DNA from: Hahnella aquatica
GTDB taxonomy: Bacteria; Pseudomonadota; Gammaproteobacteria; Burkholderiales; Burkholderiaceae_A
Direction: 5' to 3'
NCBI GenBank assembly: GCA_965194505.1
Contig: OZ239144.1
Span: 1,736,001-1,800,000, forward strand
Length of the DNA: 64,000 bases
Positions within the stretch are counted from its first letter, which is position 1. Each line of letters opens with the position of its first letter. The translations under genes were made by a program, and so were the position numbers. This document shows positions 26,594 through 43,298 of the stretch, piece by piece. The notes under the pieces are model-generated. The model did no database searches. It was not told the DNA's origin and saw nothing but the letters and a program-made list of their open reading frames with translations.

Positions 26594-27424
26594 TTATTTC
26601 CGCTTGTGACGGCTGGTCACAATCATGGAGTTGGTGCGCTTGTTGCGGCGGGTCTTGTAGCCCTTGGTGGGGGTGCCCCATGGGCTGACGGGCTCACGGG
26701 CCTCGCCCGTTCGACCCTCACCACCACCGTGTGGGTGATCGACAGGGTTCATGGCCACACCGCGCACGGTTGGACGAATGCCACGCCAACGAATGGCGCC
26801 GGCCTTGCCGTACTGACGCAGGTTGTGCTCGCCATTGCTCACCTCACCCATGGTGGCCCGGCACTCGATGTGAACACGACGAATTTCGCCGGAGCGCAGG
26901 CGAACCTGGGCGTAGGTGCCTTCACGGGCCAGAAGCTGCGCACTGCCACCGGCCGAGCGAGCCAACTGGGCTCCCTTGCCTGGCACCATCTCGATGCAAT
27001 GGATGGTCGAACCCACAGGGATGTTGCGAATGGGCAGGGTATTGCCCGCACGAATGGGTGCCTCGGCGCCGTTCATGAGTTCGGTGCCCACTTCGACGCC
27101 CTTCGGCGCGATGATGTAGCGGCGCTCGCCGTCTGCGTAGCAGAGCAGGGCAATGTGGGCGCTGCGGTTGGGGTCGTACTCGATGCGCTCGACCTTGGCA
27201 GGGATGCCATCCTTGAGGCGACGAAAGTCGATGATGCGATAGTGCTGCTTATGGCCACCGCCACGATGACGCGTGGTGATGCGGCCAAGGTTGTTGCGGC
27301 CCGCAGTCTTGGACTGGTGCTCGGTGAGTGCCTCGAGGGGACGGCCCTTGTAGAGATGCGGGTGCGTCACCTTGACCATGGCGCGCTGGCCAGCCGAGGT
27401 GGGCTTGAGTTTAACGATGGGCAT
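26594..27424 (-). CDS. rplB: 50S ribosomal protein L2
   Basis: 276 aa with GRNNLGRITTRHRGGGHKQHYR and the peptidyl-transferase-region NPVDHPHGGGEGR, whose conserved His is present. ATG overlaps the rplW TAA by one base. Confidence 0.99.
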   Translation of the reverse strand: MPIVKLKPTSAGQRAMVKVTHPHLYKGRPLEALTEHQSKTAGRNNLGRITTRHRGGGHKQHYRIIDFRRLKDGIPAKVERIEYDPNRSAHIALLCYADGERRYIIAPKGVEVGTELMNGAEAPIRAGNTLPIRNIPVGSTIHCIEMVPGKGAQLARSAGGSAQLLAREGTYAQVRLRSGEIRRVHIECRATMGEVSNGEHNLRQYGKAGAIRWRGIRPTVRGVAMNPVDHPHGGGEGRTGEAREPVSPWGTPTKGYKTRRNKRTNSMIVTSRHKRK

Positions 27425-27723
27425 TACGTGGCCTCCCCAACGAAGTTGATTTCCTGGCCCTGGGCCAGGCTGACATAGGCCTTGCGGGTGTCGCGCCGAC
27501 GGCCGCTGGTCTTGCCGTAACGCTTGGCCTTGCCTTTTTGGTTGAGCACCCGAACGGTGTCGACCTGGACCTTGAACATGAGTTCAACGGCGGCCTTGAT
27601 TTCGGGCTTGGTGGCATCCTGCAGCACACGAAAGGCCACCTGGTTGTTCTGCTCACCAATCTGGGTGCTCTTCTCAGAGACGATTGGCGAGAGCAGGATC
27701 TTCATGAGGCGTTCCTGGTTCAT
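27424..27723 (-). CDS. rplW: 50S ribosomal protein L23
   Basis: 99 aa from the ATG that overlaps the rplD stop (ATGA); a second ATG at 27705 has AGGAA at six bases and would begin MKILLSPIVSEKST. Both starts are plausible. L23 is the docking site for trigger factor and SRP at the exit tunnel. Confidence 0.97.
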   Translation of the reverse strand: MNQERLMKILLSPIVSEKSTQIGEQNNQVAFRVLQDATKPEIKAAVELMFKVQVDTVRVLNQKGKAKRYGKTSGRRRDTRKAYVSLAQGQEINFVGEAT

Positions 27724-28340
27724 GCAAACATCTCCTCGAAGCGGGCCAGTGCAGCACGGGTCATGAGCACCTTGTCGAAATAGACCAAGGAGACTGGATC
27801 TGCGGCCTCGGGCTCGATGACGGCAATGCTCTGAAGGTTGCGAGAGGCCAGGTACAAGGACTCATCGAGGTTGTCGGTGATGAGCAGCACGGAATCCATG
27901 CCCATCTGCTTGAGCTTTGCGGCCACCAACTTGGTCTTGGGGGCCTCGACCTCAAACTTCTCGACGATGGCCAGGCGACCTTCACGGGCCAGTTGCGACA
28001 AGATGGAGCGCACACCGGCGCGATACATCTTCTTGTTGAGCTTGTGACTGAAGTTCTCGTCGGGCGAGTTCGGGAAGACCTTGCCACCGCCACGCCACAG
28101 GGGGCTGGAGGCGCGGCCCACACGGGCACGGCCCGTGCCTTTTTGGCGCCAAGGCTTGCGGGTCGATTTGTTGACCTCGCTGCGATCCTTTTGAGCGCGG
28201 TTGCCGCTGCGAGCATTGGCCTGATAGGCCACCACGACCTGGTGCACGAGGGGTTCGTTGAAGTCGCGGTTAAAGACGACATCGTTGGCCTGCACCGTGC
28301 CGGCGGACTGGCCGGCTTCGTTTAAGAGCATGAGTTCCAT
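27720..28340 (-). CDS. rplD: 50S ribosomal protein L4
   Basis: 206 aa. The tunnel loop KPWRQKGTGRARVGRASSPLWRGGG is intact. In E. coli L4 represses the S10 operon through its leader. 13 nt after rplC. Confidence 0.98.
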   Translation of the reverse strand: MELMLLNEAGQSAGTVQANDVVFNRDFNEPLVHQVVVAYQANARSGNRAQKDRSEVNKSTRKPWRQKGTGRARVGRASSPLWRGGGKVFPNSPDENFSHKLNKKMYRAGVRSILSQLAREGRLAIVEKFEVEAPKTKLVAAKLKQMGMDSVLLITDNLDESLYLASRNLQSIAVIEPEAADPVSLVYFDKVLMTRAALARFEEMFA

Positions 28341-28353
28341 ATTGGCGAGCCCC

Positions 28354-29004
28354 TTATGCCTTCGCAGCCGAGCGAACGGCTGGACGAATGATCACGTGGC
28401 CGCCCTTGGAGCCGGGCACCGCTCCCTTGATCAGGACGAGCTGGCGAGCCGTGTCCACACGAACCACTTCAAGGTTCTGGCTGGTGCGACGTACCGCGCC
28501 GTCGTGGCCAGGCATTTTCTTGCCGGGAAACACGCGGCCTGGGTCTTGGGCCATGCCGATGGAGCCGGGCACGTTGTGGGACCGCGAGTTGCCGTGGGAG
28601 GCACGCTGGGAGGCAAAGTTGTGCCGAGCAATGGTGCCAGCAAAGCCCTTGCCCTGCGTGGTGCCGGTGACGTCGACCATCTGGCCGGGCGTGAAGATCT
28701 CGACCGTCAGGTGCTGACCGGCAGCCACATTGGCCAGTGCTTCAGCCGACACGGGAAATTCACGCAGCAACTCGCCGGCCTGAACGCCAGCCTTGGCGAG
28801 GTGGCCTGCCTGCGGTTTCAACACACGGGAGGCGCGCTTAACGCCAAAGGCAACCTGAACGGCGCTGTAGCCGTCGGTCTCGGTTGACTTGATCTGGGTG
28901 ACGCGGTTGTCTGACACATCGATCACGGTCACGGGGATGGTGTCGCCCTCGTCCGTGAACACACGGGTCATGCCAAGCTTGCGACCTAAAAGTCCAAGGC
29001 TCAT
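28354..29004 (-). CDS. rplC: 50S ribosomal protein L3
   Basis: 216 aa from ATG 29004 (MSLGLLGRKLGMTRVFTDEG), which has GGAG seven bases upstream; the open frame extends 30 codons further but lacks family similarity. The GNSRSHNVPGSIGMAQDPGRVFPGKKMPGH stretch includes the glutamine methylated by PrmB in other proteobacteria. The ribosome site directly follows a CCCAGC/GCTGGG hairpin. Confidence 0.97.
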   Translation of the reverse strand: MSLGLLGRKLGMTRVFTDEGDTIPVTVIDVSDNRVTQIKSTETDGYSAVQVAFGVKRASRVLKPQAGHLAKAGVQAGELLREFPVSAEALANVAAGQHLTVEIFTPGQMVDVTGTTQGKGFAGTIARHNFASQRASHGNSRSHNVPGSIGMAQDPGRVFPGKKMPGHDGAVRRTSQNLEVVRVDTARQLVLIKGAVPGSKGGHVIIRPAVRSAAKA

Positions 29005-29146
29005 TTTTTCTCCGATCCCAGCTGCGATTGGCTGGGGCTGATTAAATTCCAAGTGCTTGTTGCTGGATCTCCCCTGTTCCGCTCGCAAGCGCAACAGGAA
29101 AGCCCGCTAGTCTATTACACAACTGGCCGATCTTCCAAATGCGGCA
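29005..29146 (-). promoter_or_regulatory. 142-bp rpsJ-rplC spacer with two hairpins
   Basis: Hairpin 1 (29073-29098): CCTGTT pairs with AACAGG and an inner CGCT pairs with AGCG around a 4-nt loop, with one C-C mismatch. Hairpin 2 (29017-29036): CCCAGC/GCTGGG with an 8-nt loop, ending four bases before the GGAG of rplC. S10 operons usually have tight spacing here, so this leader-like spacer could regulate rplC. Confidence 0.4.
29112..29139 (-). promoter_or_regulatory. Weak candidate promoter downstream of rpsJ
   Basis: Minus strand TTTGGA (29134-29139), 16-bp spacer, TAATAG (29112-29117). It would transcribe rplC onward and give the hairpin spacer as a leader. Imperfect hexamers; shown only as a possibility. 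Confidence 0.2.
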
Positions 29147-29455
29147 TTACTGCAGCTTGATCTCCACATCCACGCCGGCGGGAAGGTCGAGTTTCATGAG
29201 GGCATCGACTGTCTTTTCGGTGGGGTCGACGATGTCCATCAACCGCTGGTGGGTGCGAAGTTCGAACTGGTCGCGTGAGGTTTTGTTCACGTGGGGGCTG
29301 CGCAGAATGTCGAAGCGACGAAAGCGAGTGGGAAGGGGCACCGGGCCTCGAACCACCGCACCAGTGCGCTTGGCTGTGTCGACAATCTCGAGTGCAGACT
29401 GGTCGATCAGCTTGTAATCGAACGCCTTGAGACGAATGCGGATTTTCTGTTGCAT
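29147..29455 (-). CDS. rpsJ: 30S ribosomal protein S10 (NusE)
   Basis: 102 aa, MQQKIRIRLKAFDYKLIDQS and VRGPVPLPTRFRRFDILRSPHVNK. Also acts as NusE in antitermination with NusB and NusG. It lies 14 nt after the first tuf copy, separated from rplC by an unusually long spacer. Confidence 0.98.
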   Translation of the reverse strand: MQQKIRIRLKAFDYKLIDQSALEIVDTAKRTGAVVRGPVPLPTRFRRFDILRSPHVNKTSRDQFELRTHQRLMDIVDPTEKTVDALMKLDLPAGVDVEIKLQ

Positions 29456-29469
29456 GCTGGGTCCTTGGG

Positions 29470-30660
<1,191 letters not shown>

Positions 30661-30681
30661 GATGCTTTTCCTTTCTAAATA

Positions 30682-32781
<2,100 letters not shown>

Positions 32782-32815
32782 GTGGTGTCCTTGGGAATTC
32801 GTGTGGTGAGCCGGC

Positions 32816-33286
32816 TTAGAACCGGAAGTGCGAGAAGGCCTTGTTGGCCTCGGCCATGCGATGCACCTCGTCGCGACGCTTAACGGCGCCGCCCCGGCCT
32901 TCTGCGGCCTCAAGGAGTTCACCGGCCAGGCGCAGGTTCATGGATTTCTCGCCACGCTTCTTGGCGGCCTCGCGCAGCCAGCGCATGGCCAGGGCGGAGC
33001 GACGGGCTGGGCGAACTTCAACGGGCACCTGATAGTTGGCACCGCCCACGCGACGGCTTTTGACTTCCACCATGGGCTTGGCGTTGGTAAGGGCCTGCTG
33101 GAAGATTTCGATGGGGTTCTTCTTGGCCACCCGCTCGATGTGATCGAAGGCGCCATAGACGATGCGCTCTGCAACAGCCTTTTTGCCGTGGAGCATCACC
33201 ACATTCATGAACTTGGAGACTTCTTCGCTGCCGAACTTTGGATCGGCCAGAATGATGCGCTTGGGCACCTCGCGACGACGGGGCAT
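32816..33286 (-). CDS. rpsG: 30S ribosomal protein S7
   Basis: 156 aa, MPRRREVPKRIILADPKFGSEEVSKF, helical protein of the 30S head, ending AEANKAFSHFRF. In E. coli S7 represses the str operon by binding the rpsL-rpsG spacer; a structured 109-nt spacer is present here. Confidence 0.98.
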   Translation of the reverse strand: MPRRREVPKRIILADPKFGSEEVSKFMNVVMLHGKKAVAERIVYGAFDHIERVAKKNPIEIFQQALTNAKPMVEVKSRRVGGANYQVPVEVRPARRSALAMRWLREAAKKRGEKSMNLRLAGELLEAAEGRGGAVKRRDEVHRMAEANKAFSHFRF

Positions 33287-33395
33287 GTTCTTTCCTTTAT
33301 TGGTTCAGTTGGGTTTGACCCAGCCCGCTTGGCCAATCGCTTGGCCGCAGACCCTTACTCCACCGCGCACCATTGCACGGTGGTCTTGGTACGAC
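33287..33395 (-). promoter_or_regulatory. Structured rpsL-rpsG spacer, candidate S7 autoregulatory site
   Basis: Three hairpins fit in 109 nt: CCACCG/CGGTGG (33361-33384); GGCCAA-GCGA-TTGGCC (33331-33346), a perfect 6-bp stem closed by a GNRA-type tetraloop in the transcript; and TGGGT-CAA-ACCCA (33310-33322). In E. coli S7 controls str translation at this position. Sequence equivalence to that site is not shown. Confidence 0.4.
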
Positions 33396-33773
33396 TTAAG
33401 ACTTCTTCGGGCGCTTCGCGCCGTATTTCGAGCGCGACTGCTTCCGATCCTTCACGCCCTGCAGGTCGAGTGACCCGCGAACGATGTGATAACGAACACC
33501 TGGGAGGTCTTTGACACGACCACCACGGATCAGGACCACGGAGTGCTCCTGGAGGTTGTGGCCTTCACCACCGATGTAACTAATGACTTCAAAGCCATTG
33601 GTGAGGCGAACCTTGGCCACCTTTCGCAGCGCCGAGTTCGGCTTCTTCGGGGTCGTGGTGTAGACCCGCGTGCAGACGCCGCGGCGCTGGGGGGATGACT
33701 CCAGCGCAGGGCTCTTGCTCTTGATAGTCTCGCTGGTGCGCGGCTTGCGCACCAGCTGGTTGATCGTGGGCAT
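33396..33773 (-). CDS. rpsL: 30S ribosomal protein S12
   Basis: 125 aa, MPTINQLVRKPRTSETIKSK. TTPKKPNSALRKV keeps the Lys43 equivalent and GRVKDLPGVRYH the Lys88 equivalent, so no classic streptomycin-resistance substitution is seen; the DLP Asp is the target of RimO methylthiolation in other bacteria. First gene of the str operon. Confidence 0.98.
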   Translation of the reverse strand: MPTINQLVRKPRTSETIKSKSPALESSPQRRGVCTRVYTTTPKKPNSALRKVAKVRLTNGFEVISYIGGEGHNLQEHSVVLIRGGRVKDLPGVRYHIVRGSLDLQGVKDRKQSRSKYGAKRPKKS

Positions 33774-33805
33774 TTCAGCTTCCTTGGGTTAATTCTGATG
33801 AAATC

Positions 33806-33838
33806 TGGGAAAAGCCCACGATTTTTGGGCTTTTCCCA
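33806..33838 (-). terminator. Hairpin terminator between rpoC and rpsL
   Basis: A perfect 13-bp inverted repeat (TGGGAAAAGCCCA at 33806-33818, TGGGCTTTTCCCA at 33826-33838) with a 7-nt loop sits 8 nt after the rpoC stop. The stem itself contains the A/T run; no separate long T-tract follows. Likely ends most rpoBC transcripts. Confidence 0.7.
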
Positions 33839-33845
33839 TTGGCTG

Positions 33846-38096
<4,251 letters not shown>

Positions 38097-38115
38097 ATTC
38101 TCAGTTCCTTTGTGA

Positions 38116-41100
38116 TCAGTGGCGTTCGAGATCGATGTCAATGCCCAACGAGCGGATCTCTTTGACCAGCACGTTGAACGATTCCGGCATGCCAGCGTCG
38201 ATCACGTGGTCGCCCTTGACGATGTTCTCGTAGACACGGGTTCGGCCAGCAACGTCGTCTGACTTGACGGTGAGCATTTCCTGCAGGGTGTAGGCCGCAC
38301 CATAGGCCTCGAGTGCCCAGACCTCCATCTCGCCGAAACGCTGGCCGCCGAACTGGGCCTTGCCGCCCAAGGGCTGCTGCGTGACCAGCGAGTACGGGCC
38401 GGTGGAGCGGGCATGCATCTTGTCGTCCACCAGGTGGTGCAGCTTCAGCATGTGCATGTAGCCCACGGTGGTGGTGCGGTCGAAGCCGTCGCCGGTGCGA
38501 CCGTCATAGAGCTGAACCTGGGTGCGGGTGACGGTGAGGCCCACCTTGGCGGCCACATCATCGGGATAGGCGAGCTGCAGCATCTGCCGAATCTCGTCTT
38601 CCTTGGCGCCGTCGAACACCGGGGTGGCAAAGGGCACGCCATCCTGGAGGTTCTGTGCAAGCTCGACCACCTCGACATCCTTGAGGCCAGCGATGTCTTC
38701 GGGCTTGCCCGTGGCGTTGTAGACGCTCTCGAGGGCCTTGCGAAGCTCGGACACCTTGGCCTGACGCTCGAGCATCTCACCGATGCGCTGGCCAAGGCCC
38801 TTGGCGGCCCAGCCCAGGTGGGTCTCGAGAATCTGGCCCACGTTCATCCGTGAGGGCACGCCCAAGGGGTTGAGCACGATGTCGACTGGGCGGCCATCGG
38901 CCATGTAGGGCATGTCCTCCACGGGAACAATCCGCGAGACCACACCCTTGTTGCCATGGCGGCCGGCCATCTTGTCGCCCGGCTGCAGACGACGCTTGAC
39001 GGCCAGGTAGACCTTGACCATCTTGAGCACGCCCGGGGGGAGTTCATCGCCCTGGGTGAGCTTGCGGTGTTTCTCTTGATAGGCGAGGTCGAACTGGTGG
39101 CGCTTTTGCTCGAGCGACTCCTTGAGGCCCTCGAGCTGCTGGGCCGCCGTCTCATCCGAGAGTCGAATGTCGAACCAGTGGTAGCGGTCGAGGTCGGCGA
39201 GGTAATCGGCCGTGATGGGCGATCCCTTGGCGAGCTTCTTGGGGCCGCCATTGGCAGGCTGGCCGAGCAGAAGCTTTTCGATCCGCTGGAAGGCGTCGGT
39301 CTCAACGATGCGAAGCTGGTCGTTGAGGTCTTTGCGATAACGGCCAAGCTCTTCATCGATGATCTGCTGGGCCCGCTTGTCGCGCTGAATGCCCTCACGG
39401 GTGAAGACCTGCACGTCGATGACGGTGCCGCTCATGCCCGAGGGCACGCGCAGGGACGTGTCCTTCACGTCCGAGGCCTTCTCACCAAAGATGGCGCGAA
39501 GCAGTTTCTCTTCTGGGGTCAGCTGGGTCTCGCCCTTGGGGGTGACCTTGCCCACGAGCACGTCGCCGGCCTGCACCTCTGCACCGATGTAGACCACGCC
39601 CGACTCATCGAGCCGGCCGAGCTGGCCTTCGGAGAGGTTGGAGATGTCTCGTGTGATTTCCTCCGGCCCGAGCTTGGTGTCGCGCGAGAAGACCGAGAGC
39701 TCCTCGATGTGGATCGAGGTGTAGCGGTCTTCGGCCACCACACGCTCAGAAATGAGGATGGAGTCTTCGAAGTTATAGCCGTTCCAGGGCATGAAGGCGA
39801 CCAGCATGTTCTGGCCCAGGGCGAGTTCGCCCAGGTCGGTGGAGGCGCCATCGGCCACCACATCGCCACGCACCACGACATCACCCTTGGTGACCACGGG
39901 ACGCTGGTTGATGTTGGTGTTCTGGTTGGAGCGGGTGTACTTGATCAGGTTGTAGATGTCGACACCCGACTCGCCTGCACGTGTCTCGGCATCATTCACC
40001 CGAATCACGATGCGGCGTGAGTCGACATAGTCGACCACACCGCCACGGCGGGCCTGCACCACGGTGCCGGAGTCGACGGCGCAGGTGCGCTCAATGCCGG
40101 TGCCCACCAGTGGCTTCTGGGGCCGCAGGCAGGGAACGGCCTGGCGCTGCATGTTCGATCCCATCAGGGCGCGGTTGGCATCATCGTGCTCGAGGAAGGG
40201 AATGAGCGACGCTGCCACCGAGACAATCTGCGAAGGCGCCACGTCCATGTATTCCACACGGTCGGGGCCCGACAGGGTGGTCTCGCCATTGACACGCACC
40301 GACACGAGGTCCTCGAGCAGGCGGCCCTTGCCATCCATTTCGGCATTGGCCTGGGCAATCACATAACGGCCTTCTTCAATGGCCGAGAGGTACTCGATCT
40401 GGTCTGTCACCACGGCATTGACCACCTTGCGATACGGCGTCTCAAGGAAGCCATACTCATTGAGGCGGGCATACAGGGCCAGTGAGTTGATCAGGCCGAT
40501 GTTCGGGCCTTCTGGCGTCTCGATGGGGCAGACACGGCCATAGTGAGTGGGGTGCACGTCGCGCACCTCAAAGCCGGCGCGCTCCCGGGTCAGGCCACCA
40601 GGACCGAGTGCGGACACGCGGCGCTTGTGGGTGATCTCAGAGAGCGGATTGGTCTGGTCCATGAACTGCGAGAGCTGGGAGGACCCAAAGAACTCGCGAA
40701 TGGCCGCTGAGATGGGCTTGGAGTTGATGAGGTCGTGAGGCATGAGGTTGTCGGCCTCGGCCTGGCCCAGACGCTCCTTGACTGCACGCTCCACCCGCAC
40801 CAGGCCGGAGCGGAACTGGTTCTCTGCAAGCTCACCCACACACCGCACGCGGCGGTTGCCGAGGTGATCGATGTCATCGATCTCACCGCGACCGTTGCGC
40901 AGCTCCACAAGCACCTTGATGGTGTCGAGGATGTCCTCGTTGGAGAGGGTCATCGCGCCGAGCACCTCTTCACGGCCCAGGCGGCGGTTGAACTTCATGC
41001 GGCCGACCTTGGAGAGGTCGTAGGAATCCTCACTGAAGAAGAGCCGGTTAAAGAGTGCCTCGACAGCATCTTCCGTGGGCGGCTCGCCCGGACGCATCAT

Positions 41101-42219
41101 GCGATAGATGGCCACCCGAGCCGAGAGTTGGTCGGGTGTCTCATCGAGCCGCAGGGTCGAGGAAATATAGGGGCCATGGTCGAGGTCGTTGACGTAGAGG
41201 GCCGAGAACTCGCGCACCTTGGCGTCGCGCATCTTGGCAAGCAGTTCCTCAGTAATCTCATCGTTGGCCTTGGCCATCAGTTCGCCCGTCTCTGGGTCGA
41301 TGAGGTTGGTGGCCACCACACGGCCCAGAAGGTAGTCGTCCGGCACGGAGATGCGCTTTAAGCCCGCCTTCTCAATGTCGCGGATGTGCTTGGCGTTGAT
41401 GCGCTTGTCTTTGGGAACGACAACATTGCCGTCCTTGTCGACGATGTCAAAGCGCGCCTGCTCGCCCTTGAGCCGCTCGGCCACGAGTTCCATCTGGGCG
41501 CCCTGGGGCATCAGCTGGAAGTGGTCGAAGGCAAAGAAATGCGCCAGGATCTGCTCGGGCGTGAGGCCCAGGGCCTTCATCAGGATGGTGACGGGCATCT
41601 TGCGACGACGGTCGACTCGGAAATAGAGAATGTCCTTGGGGTCGAACTCGAAGTCGAGCCAGGAGCCACGGTAAGGGATGATTCGGGCCGAGAAGAGCAG
41701 CTTGCCCGAGCTGTGGGTCTTGCCCCGGTCGTGCTCGAAGAATGCGCCCGGCGAGCGGTGCAGTTGACTCACGATGACACGCTCGGTGCCGTTGATCACG
41801 AAAGAGCCGGTGTCGGTGACCAGGGGCATCTCGCCCATGTAGACCTCTTGCTCCTTGACCTCTTTGATCGTAGGCTTGGCCGCCTCGCGGTCGAGGATGA
41901 CGAGCCGCACGCGCGCGCGCAGTGGCGCTGCAAAGGTCAGGCCTCGCTGCTGGCATTCCTTCATGTCGAAGGGGGGCATGCCGAGCTGATAATGCACGAA
42001 CTCGAGCCGTGCCATGCCGTTGTGGCTGGAGATCGGGAAGATGGACTGAAAGGCCGCCTGGAGGCCAGACTCGTCTCGAGCATCCGGGGCCCTGTCGGCC
42101 TGGAGGAAGTCTCGATAAGACTGAAGCTGGGTCTCGAGCAGATAAGGAACCTCCAACACCGGTGGGCGTTTTGCAAAGCTCTTGCGGAGGCGTTTCTTTT
42201 CAGTAAAGTTGTAGGCCAT
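38116..42219 (-). CDS. rpoB: RNA polymerase beta subunit
   Basis: 1367 aa from ATG 42219 (MAYNFTEKKRLRKSFAKRPP), GAGG upstream. The rifampicin region GSSQLSQFMDQTNPLSEITH, KRRVSALGPGG has wild-type residues at the main resistance positions (Gln513, Asp516, His526, Ser531 equivalents); the N518 equivalent is Thr, common in betaproteobacteria. C-terminal QPLGGKAQFGGQRFGEMEVWALEAYGAA contacts beta'. Confidence 0.99.
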   Translation of the reverse strand: MAYNFTEKKRLRKSFAKRPPVLEVPYLLETQLQSYRDFLQADRAPDARDESGLQAAFQSIFPISSHNGMARLEFVHYQLGMPPFDMKECQQRGLTFAAPLRARVRLVILDREAAKPTIKEVKEQEVYMGEMPLVTDTGSFVINGTERVIVSQLHRSPGAFFEHDRGKTHSSGKLLFSARIIPYRGSWLDFEFDPKDILYFRVDRRRKMPVTILMKALGLTPEQILAHFFAFDHFQLMPQGAQMELVAERLKGEQARFDIVDKDGNVVVPKDKRINAKHIRDIEKAGLKRISVPDDYLLGRVVATNLIDPETGELMAKANDEITEELLAKMRDAKVREFSALYVNDLDHGPYISSTLRLDETPDQLSARVAIYRMMRPGEPPTEDAVEALFNRLFFSEDSYDLSKVGRMKFNRRLGREEVLGAMTLSNEDILDTIKVLVELRNGRGEIDDIDHLGNRRVRCVGELAENQFRSGLVRVERAVKERLGQAEADNLMPHDLINSKPISAAIREFFGSSQLSQFMDQTNPLSEITHKRRVSALGPGGLTRERAGFEVRDVHPTHYGRVCPIETPEGPNIGLINSLALYARLNEYGFLETPYRKVVNAVVTDQIEYLSAIEEGRYVIAQANAEMDGKGRLLEDLVSVRVNGETTLSGPDRVEYMDVAPSQIVSVAASLIPFLEHDDANRALMGSNMQRQAVPCLRPQKPLVGTGIERTCAVDSGTVVQARRGGVVDYVDSRRIVIRVNDAETRAGESGVDIYNLIKYTRSNQNTNINQRPVVTKGDVVVRGDVVADGASTDLGELALGQNMLVAFMPWNGYNFEDSILISERVVAEDRYTSIHIEELSVFSRDTKLGPEEITRDISNLSEGQLGRLDESGVVYIGAEVQAGDVLVGKVTPKGETQLTPEEKLLRAIFGEKASDVKDTSLRVPSGMSGTVIDVQVFTREGIQRDKRAQQIIDEELGRYRKDLNDQLRIVETDAFQRIEKLLLGQPANGGPKKLAKGSPITADYLADLDRYHWFDIRLSDETAAQQLEGLKESLEQKRHQFDLAYQEKHRKLTQGDELPPGVLKMVKVYLAVKRRLQPGDKMAGRHGNKGVVSRIVPVEDMPYMADGRPVDIVLNPLGVPSRMNVGQILETHLGWAAKGLGQRIGEMLERQAKVSELRKALESVYNATGKPEDIAGLKDVEVVELAQNLQDGVPFATPVFDGAKEDEIRQMLQLAYPDDVAAKVGLTVTRTQVQLYDGRTGDGFDRTTTVGYMHMLKLHHLVDDKMHARSTGPYSLVTQQPLGGKAQFGGQRFGEMEVWALEAYGAAYTLQEMLTVKSDDVAGRTRVYENIVKGDHVIDAGMPESFNVLVKEIRSLGIDIDLERH

Positions 42220-42304
42220 TCGGGTCCTCGGGGTCTGAAAAAGAAGGGACTGACTTGACGATGTGGGCCTTCCATTGAAAGCCGCCATTGCGAAGACAGC
42301 CCCA

Positions 42305-42321
42305 CCGGGCCAACGGCCCGG
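42305..42321 (-). terminator. Hairpin in the rplL-rpoB spacer (attenuator-like)
   Basis: CCGGGCC-AAC-GGCCCGG, a 7-bp stem with a 3-nt loop, lies within the 119-bp gap; an outer AGCC/GGCT can extend it. No T-run follows. In E. coli an attenuator and RNase III site lie here and lower rpoBC output relative to rplJL; the same role is inferred. Confidence 0.4.
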
Positions 42322-42338
42322 GGCGGCTGAATAAACGA

Positions 42339-42728
42339 CTACTTGACTTCGACCTTCGCGCCGGCTTCCTCGAGCTGCTTCTTGAGGGCGTCGGCATCGG
42401 CCTTGGAGACACCTTCTTTGACGGCCTTGGGTGCACCGTCCACGAGGTCTTTGGCTTCCTTCAGGCCCAGGCCAGTGGCAGCACGCACCACCTTGATGAC
42501 CTCAACCTTTTTGTCGCCAGCGGCCGCAAGCATCACGGTGAACTCGGTCTGCTCTTCAGCAGCCGCGCCACCCGCGGCTGCGCCGCCGCCAGCAGGCGCT
42601 GCAACAGCCACAGCCGTGGCTGCGGCGGACACGCCGAACTTGTCTTCCATCATTTTGATGAGCTCGGAGAGCTCCAGAACACTCATCGAACCAACTGCAT
42701 TCAGGACATCTTCTTTGGTCATTGCCAT
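42339..42728 (-). CDS. rplL: 50S ribosomal protein L7/L12
   Basis: 129 aa: N-terminal dimerisation helices, Ala/Gly-rich hinge (about residues 37-58) and the C-terminal factor-binding domain with GDKKVEVIKVVRAATGLGLKEAKDLVD. Forms the stalk that recruits translational GTPases. Confidence 0.98.
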   Translation of the reverse strand: MAMTKEDVLNAVGSMSVLELSELIKMMEDKFGVSAAATAVAVAAPAGGGAAAGGAAAEEQTEFTVMLAAAGDKKVEVIKVVRAATGLGLKEAKDLVDGAPKAVKEGVSKADADALKKQLEEAGAKVEVK

Positions 42729-42767
42729 GTTTAAAACTCCAAATAAAGGTTCAAAAGGTCGTGGTTG

Positions 42768-43298
42768 TTAGGCGCCAGCCTGCTCGCGCTGATCCCGAAC
42801 AGCAGCGAGGGCCCGCACAAACTTCGTGGGCACCTCGTTGAGGGTCTGCACAAACTTGACGGTGGGCGCCTGCATGGTGCCGAGCAGCTTGGCCAAAAGT
42901 TCTTCGCGCGAGGGCAATGCGGCCAAGGCCTTGATTGCATTTGCGTCGACAGTGCTGTTGGGCAGCGCACCCGCTTTAATGACCAGCCGATCGTTGGCCT
43001 TGGAGAAGTCCTGAAGGACTTTCGCCACAGCAACGGGGTCTTGCGAGACACCGTAGATCAGCGGACCAACCATTTGGTCGGACAGCTTCTCGAACGGGGT
43101 TCCCGCAACGGCACGGCGCACCAACGTGTTCTTGAGAACGCGCAGGTAGACGCCCGACTGCCGGGCCTTGCGGCGGAGCTCGGTCATGCTGGCAACATCC
43201 AGACCACGGTACTCCGCAACCACAATTGCTTGCGCTGTTGCCACCTGGGCAGTGACGTCGGCAATCATGGCTGCCTTTGCTTCGCGGTTTAATGCCAC
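42768..43298 (-). CDS. rplJ: 50S ribosomal protein L10
   Basis: 176 aa, GTG start with AGGAG seven bases upstream; MALNREAKAAMIADVTAQVATAQAIVVAEYRGL. Stalk base that binds L7/L12; the L10-L12 complex autoregulates through the upstream leader in other bacteria. The tail is AVRDQREQAGA. Confidence 0.97.
   Translation of the reverse strand: MALNREAKAAMIADVTAQVATAQAIVVAEYRGLDVASMTELRRKARQSGVYLRVLKNTLVRRAVAGTPFEKLSDQMVGPLIYGVSQDPVAVAKVLQDFSKANDRLVIKAGALPNSTVDANAIKALAALPSREELLAKLLGTMQAPTVKFVQTLNEVPTKFVRALAAVRDQREQAGA

Noticed and set aside
38116..42219. Rifampicin-resistance substitution (Thr at the Asn518 equivalent of rpoB)
   Set aside because: Common natural variant in betaproteobacteria; the main resistance positions are wild type.
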